Source: Zarea fungicola (lineage: Eukaryota; Ascomycota; Sordariomycetes; Hypocreales; Cordycipitaceae). Taken from it: 15,428 nt of DNA. A model generated the notes under the pieces. It had not been told where the DNA came from. It saw nothing but the letters and a program-made list of their open reading frames with translations, and searched no databases. The translations under genes and the position numbers were made by a program. Location: contig FWCC01000294.1 in assembly GCA_900169235.1 (NCBI GenBank), forward strand, positions 1-15,428, given 5' to 3'. Positions 8,734 through 15,428 of the stretch are shown in pieces. The number at the start of each line of letters is the position of its first letter. Position 1 is the stretch's first letter.

Positions 8734-8865
8734 CAGGGACCAACACGACGACACTAAAAAGTAGCACAGGCTGTCGAGCTAGGATGTACATGTACTCCGT
8801 ACCTAGTGCATTAATCCATGTCGCGACTGAGTAGTCTATCCACCTGCAGAGGTCCCTGGTCCCTG
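8734..8865. repeat. CAGGGACC inverted copies
   Basis: CAGGGACC (8734-8741) faces two overlapping reverse-complement copies, GGTCCCTG at 8851-8858 and 8858-8865, about 110 bp away. One TACTCCGTA word lies between them. Another CAGGGACC lies at 11251-11258 and AGGGACC at 7870-7876. The element is short and its function is unknown. Confidence 0.45.
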
Positions 8866-8868
8866 TAG

Positions 8869-8899
8869 GTAGCATTGCCACTATTGGTGGCAATGTTGC
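8869..8899. repeat. Hairpin with 13-bp stem
   Basis: CATTGCCAC (8873-8881) and GTGGCAATG (8887-8895) pair perfectly around loop TATTG. The stem extends outward by four more pairs, two of them G-T wobbles when read as RNA. It is one of the most stable local folds in the window. There is no flanking T tract and no recognised RNA family. Confidence 0.5.
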
Positions 8900-9000
8900 A
8901 GGAAGCTAGCAAGCCAGGCTGGAAAAGCTAGTCACCGAAGCAGAGGTTACAGCCGGGACAGGGCTCTGACTACTACTAGGTAGGTAGTTAGTACTCCGTA

Positions 9001-9205
9001 AATACTGCCACTACCCAGTATGGGCGCCGCTGTAACAAGCTCCGTAGCTTGGCAAGAAGACCAATGGCACAAGATTATGCATGTACATGGTAAATAACAG
9101 GGTATTTGCATCGGTTAATTTTCATCGAGCGATGGAAGGTCTGTACCCAGCAGCACGCCTCCCAGCGGCTGCGTCTGTTCCATCCGGTTCCGTCCTCGTG
9201 GGGGT
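9001..9205. other. Gene-free stretch
   Basis: It contains CAAGCT-CCGT-AGCTTG (9036-9051), a short perfect dyad that overlaps another CTCCGTA-like word. No gene is supported. Confidence 0.5.
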
Positions 9206-11402
9206 CAGGTAGGTACCTGTGTGCCCAGCAAGCTGTACTGGACACCTCATCCAGTCTACCGGGATTCCAGGCCTTATCCTTGCTAGGGTATGGGTTTCTT
9301 GGGTGGGATCTTCCAACGTCTGTCTGTAACCAGGTAGATTAAAACTGGTAAAGCGTTGTGACTGTGATTGTGACAGCTGGGCAACGGGTCAGCTCACCAT
9401 TTGCTGGAACAACCATGGTTGAACAATAGACAATAGAAAGGAAAAAGAAAAGAGAGAAAATCCCGTGCTTTGCTGCCTGGACGGTATGTGTAACGGTTGA
9501 CAGTGGACCAGGACGAATTTGATGGAAAAAGCCGGACTTCATAGAGGAGCAGTTTTGGATGCACACAAACTGGGTCGACTGAGGCTGACGGTGGTGGAAA
9601 GGAAGCGGACAGAGGGTTCCCCAGTAGGCGAGAGTGGACATTAACCAGCATCTCAATGTGCAAATACGGATATTCTAGTGCACAGGACGGAGCACAAGAA
9701 GACGAAAGGTTGGTTGGTGCCTGGGCCGTACCTGCATATCCCAACCTCAAATTTGCATGTACCTGCATGAGTGGGGCACCGGGCTTGGGGATACTGGCAG
9801 AACAATGCCACAGATGGGGCGTGGTCTGTACTAGCTTGGTGGCTACTAAGAAGCCATGGCCCAATGCAGAGCAGCAGCACAAAATGGGCCTGCACTGCGT
9901 AACTACTAGGTATCCATGCATGCACTGTACCTGGAACCCAGTCTTGAGCCTCTGCATACTGCTACAAGGCGGGATCATCAAGTCCCAATTGTCTTTTTTA
10001 TGCCCTTTGTCCCACTCCCCACGCCACCCCAAGTCGAGTGGTACTTTTGCAGACGCTAGCCTTTTACTTCCCCATTGTGTTCTGTGGTTATCCTACTGTG
10101 CCTGTGCTTTCTCGGTATTACCCCGCTAGTCGGACGGCTTTTTGCTCATTCCTGCACTTGTGGTGGCTGCTGATAATATCGAATGAGACTTTGTTAGGAT
10201 AGCAGTTGGCAGCATTGTAGAGTGTGGTGAGGTGAAATGCCTTCATACCCAAATACCATATGCACGCAACTATGTACGCATTTTTATTGCACAAACCCAG
10301 CCATGCCTAGTGGGGCTCTACGCGCATTTATCTGGGTGGTATATATTAATGCGCAGACAACGTGGATTGAACTCCAAGAAACGCCAGAGTGGGAGTGAAC
10401 CCAGCAGACTCAATTCTAGCTACTCTGTATCTAGACCTGATTAGTTTCATGGACGCGAGTGTCAGAATGGCATCTTGATAGAAGCGATTGCAGACCAACC
10501 TACCACACCGATGTGCCGTTCCAGACAGTCGGTATGCTATTTATTCACCTCGCTACCGAGTTTGACAATGGATTTCGTCTCTCCACATAGCCGGCTAGAA
10601 AAACTGCCGCTCAAGAATGAAGCTAGTTGGGTCCCAAGGCCAGATAAGGACATAATCAGCAACGGCAGATCACATTATGCCAGTTCAAGATGATACCTTC
10701 TTTACTACGTATACAGCCGATATGCCGTGTTGGCTATCTTGGAAGTTGCAGATAGAGAGGCATATACGATGCTCCAGCAATCCAGCGCTCAATAGATCGG
10801 GCAGCGCGATGCCAAATGCTGGACGACCCAGTACAAGTATTGTACGGAGTCTGTTTCTTGATATGTCTACCTGTTTGCCGACGGCTTATGTGGTTTAGAA
10901 CTGAGGATCTTGCTCGGCCCTCGACGGGAGCTTGCAACTGACACAGAACGAGATTGTGAGCCCGATGGTGCTGCATTAAAGAACCCCCAAAGTCCGTACA
11001 GACTCCGTACCTTGCAGAATTCTGATCAGCAACGACCTGTAAGCCGCTTCGTCAATCGTCGCATTCATTTTCTCAAGATCCTCTGTTCGGCCTTCGCAGA
11101 CTCCAACTCGTCGACAAGGCAATCTTTCCCGAGCCTGTCAAGTTTGTGGATATGGATAATGAAGATGGGCTACCTGTGCATCTGCGAGCGCACTAACCAT
11201 ACCCAAAGTGAAATAGATCAGATTCAGGAAAGGTGGGCAAGAGCAATGGACAGGGACCGACCCGGGGGTCAGGTACAAGCACAAAGCACCCACAATGTTA
11301 TGCAACGCTAGGGTTTCAGGTTTAAAGGAAGATGCCTCTACTTCTGGCAACCAATAGGACCCGTCCCGGGCCTCTGTTTCCACCTTTTGTTTCGCCCAGG
11401 TA
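9206..11402. repeat. Cluster of CAGGTA/TACCTG words
   Basis: Ten copies occur in 2.2 kb: CAGGTA at 9206, 9331, 11270 and 11397, and TACCTG at 9214, 9729, 9760, 9928, 10868 and 11171. About one would be expected by chance over both orientations. The first two form a head-to-head pair, CAGGTAGGTACCTG (9206-9219). Two of the copies are embedded in the ten-mer GTACCTGCAT (9728-9737 and 9759-9768). Either a binding-site cluster or a compositional feature of fungal intergenic DNA could explain this. Confidence 0.55.
9394..10032 (-). other. Longest open frame of the gene-free region (probably not a gene)
   Basis: A 212-residue minus-strand frame is the longest outside the two clear genes. It has no recognisable domain, no sensible composition (many Cys, His and Leu scattered without pattern) and no TATA box that I can see. 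The plus strand of the same segment is also open for 157 residues (9656-10129), which points to locally scarce stop codons rather than selection. Retained here only because of its length. Confidence 0.1.
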
Positions 11403-11522
11403 CATTTTGGCGTTTGGTCCAAGGACCAAGGTACCTTGATTTCCTCATTGCCACTGGCGTGATGTGATACTACTGGTGGTAATCGTGTCATTTTATTGAC
11501 CACCCAGGCTTTTCAATTCAAC
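10033..11522. other. Gene-free stretch
   Basis: Frames at 10910-11311 (+) and 11138-11503 (-) overlap each other and match nothing. The segment includes the right half of the CAGGTA/TACCTG cluster, the 12-bp palindrome CAAGGTACCTTG (11427-11438), and the abutting dyad GGTCC-AA-GGACC (11416-11427). Confidence 0.5.
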
Positions 11523-11541
11523 TTTTTTTTTTTTTTTTTTT
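11523..11541. repeat. T19 homopolymer
   Basis: Nineteen consecutive T. This is the reverse orientation of the A tracts at 5.2-6.8 kb. Long dA:dT tracts exclude nucleosomes and are frequent in fungal promoters, but no gene start is evident next to this one. Confidence 0.85.
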
Positions 11542-13151
11542 GGCAGTGGCTGGGCAGTTTTCGGGCCGTGTTGAACAGGACTTGAAGCCGAGGCGAACCA
11601 ACCGTGTGGTTCTCCGGAAGTCTGCTAATTTTTGTCTTGCTGGCTGGTCTCTGAAAGATGCATCATAGCCTGTTCCTGACTGGTCTAGTGCCGGTAACAG
11701 CACCGGAACGGCCCTCGTTGCAAGTTGCCTCACCTGTGTCACGACTTTAATATTGGATTCCTATTGCATGATACTACCCGTAGACACACCTCTCAGATGG
11801 TCAGGCGACTCATGCATGTACTGATGCCGCCTGGACCTCTCCGGTGAGCCGCGCCAAGATGCCCTTCATTACTCGTAGCCAGTTTCTTGATAGATAGAAC
11901 GCCATCCTCTGGCCGTTATGTTTCACGTTTCCTCATTCTCCAACAAGCAGCTTCAACTGTTAGCCATGGTAGCCTCCCCACCACGGACCATTTTGCAGGC
12001 TGCAAATCGACCCAGAGCAATGCATCCAGCAGGAGGCACGCACTAATGCAGCCTGCGCTTCGGTGCCACGCACCCCTGTAACGCCGGCCCGGCACCTTGG
12101 AGAGCTAACAACCAGACAGGGCAGGCTCAAATGCATGCGGTTGGCCACCTACTAACGTCGATGGCGAGCAGCTTTATAACCCGTATGTAGAGGTAGAGCA
12201 TGGGAATGAAAGAAGGAGAAAATGCCCTGTTTGCTAACAATTGCATCTTTGACTGGCCATGTTTACAATAGCTATGTTACCTCGAGGCCAAGAGAGCCAA
12301 TATGAGACACCGCGAGTTTGAGTAAACTCTCAGATCCTTGACAGCACATGTCGACTCGGATGCCAGCATACTTTTTGTTTAAGTCGTGCTGTACATACAT
12401 ATGATGGTCTCCTTATCGCCAGATGCAGTTGCTTCCTCCCATCTTCATCCGTCATCGAGACATCCGTCTCCACCCCGCGGCTGCTTCCTTCTCGTATGAG
12501 CTGCTAGTTACTCTCCAAACTGCCCAATCTTGGTGGCTGAACGGACAAGAAGGGCCAAACCTGCCTCGGTGGGGATTTTAGCTTGCATCTGGGGCATGAT
12601 GGAATACGGGGCGCCACCTACCAAGATGGAAGGTTGCCCGTTGTCCTTTTGCCAATGGCTTGCCACACTCGGCCCGCCACCGTCCAATATCGCCGCGCAA
12701 GTCTGTCACCCCTAAAGAATTTCGAAGAGGTTTTTGCAACGGCTGCTGTGGTGGTGTGGGAATCCATGCGATAGTGTGCCATGAAGCACATTAGCACTTT
12801 GTCTGCAACGGACTGTGGGCGATGTGGCACACAAATTTACCCTGGTCGTCCTCTCGACGAACTCCAACTGCCAACTTCTAATCTAGTTACCGTTTCAAAG
12901 ATGATGGCTGTAGATGCCAAACCGCCACCAAACTTGGTTGCATGCACCTGCGAACTACACTTGGCTATGCTGAGGATAACATGAACTGCAAAATTGCAGA
13001 ATCATATTCATGCATATGCGACTTTCAACGAAAGATACCGGTAGTGTAAGGGAGATTAAACAGCAGTATCCACCTCATGTCTTTGAATCACGTTTTACGA
13101 CGGTTTCCATTTGCCATGCAAATTGAAAGCTGAAGGTCGTGCTCTTGGATT
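11542..13151. other. Gene-free stretch
   Basis: No supported gene. A C/T-rich segment around 12410-12510 resembles a fungal 5' leader, and ATGATG occurs at about 12401, but the frame closes after about 30 codons and no convincing splice continuation was found by eye. Confidence 0.5.
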
Positions 13152-13188
13152 GCGGGATATTGGCGCGGGATGGCTATTTGGGCGGGAT
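13152..13188 (+). promoter_or_regulatory. Three GCGGGAT words in 37 bp
   Basis: GCGGGAT occurs at 13152-13158, 13165-13171 and 13182-13188, with the contexts TTGGCGCGGGAT and TTTGGGCGGGATTT around the last two. These resemble the GCGGGA core bound by E2F-type winged-helix factors. Clustering of three identical seven-mers suggests a genuine multi-site element. The factor and the target gene are unknown. Confidence 0.4.
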
Positions 13189-15191
13189 TTTGAACTACGC
13201 ACAGAGCACATTTCTCGGGCCACTAGTGCTTTTTCTTCGCCTTTCCCACGTATCGGTTTCGTATTAGTGGCATCGCGTGCAGTTTTCTGGACAATTGTTT
13301 TTTCTGCTGTTGTCGCAACGCCGCTGACTCGCGCCCCGGATTTCAATGGTGAAACTGCCCATGGACCAAGCTGCCACGCTTATAATTATTAGTCGCATTG
13401 AACGGGCTGACGCTCTCGGGAGACCCGCGAACGTGGCGAGCCGTGTGAATCCATTTTTGCCTCTTTGTGTTAGTTGACTCAGCTGGTCAATGAGATACCT
13501 TGGAACCAAGATGTTGCTCTATGGGTCTGGCGTCTAGTTGCGCTGAGGTCTCTTCTTCTCATGTTTTGTTTGATGTGTACGCTTTTTTCCGAATCGTATA
13601 CTACCTGCCTTGGTTTAGATTGTCATGCACAATTTTCTCCACGTTATGCGAGGTGAGGCATGGTGATGTAGGGACATGGCGGGCGCTGTATGGTAGCGTG
13701 GCAGGGTAAAATGTTACCATGGCGTACAATGATGTAATTGTAGGGCATGCGCAGCATTTTGCTTCCACCTCGTGAAAAAAGCATAGATTAGGAAGCAACG
13801 TACGGAAACATGCAGCTATGGCTGCATACATGTTTTCTATTGAATTAATTGAGATATTGAGAACAAGTGCCCAGTAGGGTAGGCTGGCCGTGAATGCCGC
13901 GAAGTAGTCTGATTTTTTTTCTATATTTTGTGCGCGCAATAAAACTACAGCCTAGTACATCGACCACAGTGAACACCACACACAGCGCATTCAAATCTTC
14001 AATTGTGATCGGCGTTATCAGCAACTGTGCCAGTACTGACATGTGTGCTCCGCACCGAGGAAGCGAGCTGCACGTCTTAATTTTATTTGCTAATACCGTA
14101 CTCCGCTGCTCAGCGAAATGTGCATCGGCCGCCAGCTGTCCACACACTAAATTGTGCACTGCCTTGGAGGCTAGAGCCAAAGGACACACCACTTTTACAT
14201 TGTGTGGGAGATGACGCTGACGGCTGGCTGAGCATATTGTATTTGTGTAGAGCCCTTGAAAAGGTATCTGTAGTTGCTGACAGGTTGAATTTATTAGTTA
14301 ATTCGAATTCAGCTTATTGATTTATTTGATGATTATATATGGAGTAGACCGGCCTGAGACTAATTCTCTGCAGCACAGATTCGCAAACTCTCCTAGCTGT
14401 TGGAAACAACAACAATTAAAACAACTAAAGTAAATAATGAAAATATATTGGACGGCAACGATGTGCAAGGAGGGAAAGCCCTTTTGCATGAATGGCGTAG
14501 CAGGCAGCGCATTAATCCTAATTAGGCTGCACAACGCTTGCATATGTGTGTGGCTCCTGGGGCAAATTACATAGCCCGTTTCTATATTGGGTTCTCATTT
14601 TTGGAACTGGTGCTCCATTCGTATCGCTACCACAAATATTTTGGTGTCTCTTGCTTCACCATAAATTGAATAGTTTGGTGCGGCTTGCCTTTTTCTGCCT
14701 CATGGCCCAAGCCCGAGGGATCCGCAGCCAGCCGGAGGCAAAGTAAACTTTACTACCAAATTTCAGTTCAAACCGACAACTGGCCTTTTAGACTGGTGGC
14801 CCACACCTAGCAAAGACAATTTGGCGACAGATCGTCCCATTCTCTGGCAGCACATGTTAGACCACTGCACAAATCTGGCGCCGCCACAAGTTTTGGCTAG
14901 CGGAGGGATTGCCAGCAGCTCCCCCGCCTCTGACTGGCAGGGAGGGTGAAGAAGTTAACAGGTTGGGCTTGCGACTAAGAGATTGTCAAAGCGGCAAAAG
15001 CAGAAGCAACAGCAACAAAATAACCAACATGAAAATGCGAAGAAAGCCTAGGGCAAAATTAAGCCGTCACGAGTCAAAGGCAGAGCGCCAGGCCAACACT
15101 GTCGGCGCTCTGATCGTGCCTTAGATTGGCTGAGCCTGCGCAGGTGTGACACCCAGTGCCTACTAATGCACAGGCGCCTGCTTGCTACTGG
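13189..15191. other. Gene-free stretch
   Basis: Overlapping short frames on both strands match nothing. The only structures worth listing are the hairpin near 13806 and a T8 run at 13913-13920. The segment 14280-14460 is notably AT-rich. Confidence 0.5.
13806..13835. repeat. Bulged 11-bp hairpin
   Basis: AAACATGCAGC (13806-13816) pairs with GCTG (13821-13824) and CATGTTT (13829-13835), leaving loop TATG and a four-base bulge CATA. An alternative register pairs ATGCAGC with GCTGCAT. Two nested solutions for one segment suggest an internal duplication of CAT. It is not associated with a known RNA class. Confidence 0.4.
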
Positions 15192-15208
15192 TTTTTTTTT
15201 TTTTTTTT
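15192..15208. repeat. T17 homopolymer
   Basis: Seventeen consecutive T near the right edge, same orientation as the T19 tract. No adjoining gene can be seen inside the window. Confidence 0.85.
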
Positions 15209-15360
15209 GTTGTGATTTTGCACATATTGGGTGATTGTGCAAGTCCGAGACGAGGTGGTGGGTGGTCCAAGCCGCTGACCTATTACGAAACGGCACTATG
15301 CATAAGTTGTGACGCAAGGTGTGCCACTTTGTGGACTCAGCATAAAAAATGATTGTGAAT

Positions 15361-15370
15361 AAAAAAAAAA
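15361..15370. repeat. A10 homopolymer
   Basis: Ten A followed by purine-rich sequence up to the window end. It is minor, and is listed because it adds to the A/T tract series of the gene-free region. Confidence 0.7.
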
Positions 15371-15428
15371 GAAGAAAACAGCACAAGGGGCGCGAGGGAG
15401 GAATAGTGCCAAGGGGGTGACAAAAAAA

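Larger units (their letters stand above)
7833..9000. repeat. Dispersed TACTCCGTA words
   Basis: The nine-base word TACTCCGTA occurs exactly at 7833-7841, 8793-8801 and 8992-9000. Related words follow further right: ACTCCGTAC at 11002-11010 and, on the other strand, TACGGAGT at 10843-10850. A given nine-mer is expected well under once per strand in this window, so three exact copies within 1.2 kb is a real local enrichment. Function is unknown. Confidence 0.7.

Noticed and set aside
9394..10129. Open frames of 212 (-), 90 (-) and 157 (+) residues overlapping one another
   Set aside because: Three frames open at once on opposite strands indicate local stop-codon scarcity. None shows codon bias, a domain or a promoter.
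10363..10378. Minus-strand GTTCAATCC, a second B-box-like word
   Set aside because: No T-stem pairing of five bases and no cloverleaf around it.
11427..11438. CAAGGTACCTTG, a 12-bp perfect palindrome
   Set aside because: A few 12-bp palindromes are expected by chance in 15 kb, so by itself it is not notable.
12401..12560. ATGATG after a C/T-rich stretch as the start of a spliced gene
   Set aside because: The frame ends after about 30 codons. I could not find a convincing donor, branch and acceptor set leading to a recognisable exon.
14766..14774. GTTCAAACC, a tRNA B-box-like word
   Set aside because: Flanks do not form a T stem, and no anticodon arm or acceptor pairing is present upstream.
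3576..15428. CRISPR array, IS element or other prokaryotic feature
   Set aside because: No regularly spaced repeats or transposase-like frame; the genes present are eukaryotic.

Overview
The window looks like nuclear DNA of a filamentous ascomycete (Pezizomycotina, probably Sordariomycetes). The evidence is compact intron-less genes with A at -3 of the start codon, strong C/G preference at third codon positions, a eukaryotic tRNA-Asp(GTC) with no encoded CCA, a typical fungal NmrA-like oxidoreductase, and intergenic DNA with long A/T homopolymers and short GTAC-cored words. The class assignment is an inference from these traits, not a database result.

Layout. Everything clearly genic lies in the first 3.6 kb. 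Positions 1-630 are upstream DNA with a CCAAT element, two adjacent dyads and a TATA box serving a small secreted protein gene (631-1146, +). That 171-residue protein has a signal peptide and three tandem copies of a six-cysteine module with the C-x6-C-x11-CC-x4-C-x4-C spacing of inhibitor cystine knots. Low-complexity linkers join the modules, and the first two linkers begin with a dibasic Lys-Lys. An AT-rich spacer with a perfect 10-bp hairpin follows, then a tRNA-Asp gene (1747-1818, -) with its Pol III terminator. A short promoter region with a TATA box then leads to an intact 367-residue NmrA-like NAD(P)-binding protein gene (2472-3575, +).

From 3576 to the right end (about 11.9 kb, over three quarters of the window) I can support no protein or RNA gene. 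Frames there are short, overlap on both strands, and resemble no family I know. The region is not featureless. It holds A or T tracts of 16-19 nt, a purine (GAA-rich) microsatellite, a cluster of TACTCCGTA words (7.8-9.0 kb), a dense cluster of CAGGTA/TACCTG words (9.2-11.4 kb), three GCGGGAT words within 37 bp (13.15 kb) and several good hairpins. This may be a long regulatory domain of a gene beyond the right edge, a non-coding-RNA locus, or degenerate repeat DNA; sequence alone does not decide.

The genes show no sign of forming a pathway or cluster. The most interesting candidate is the triple-knottin secreted protein, which could be a precursor of several small disulfide-rich peptides or a beads-on-a-string secreted protein. 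Two positions (1866-1867 and 5992-5993) are undetermined bases next to homopolymers, so local sequence there is uncertain.
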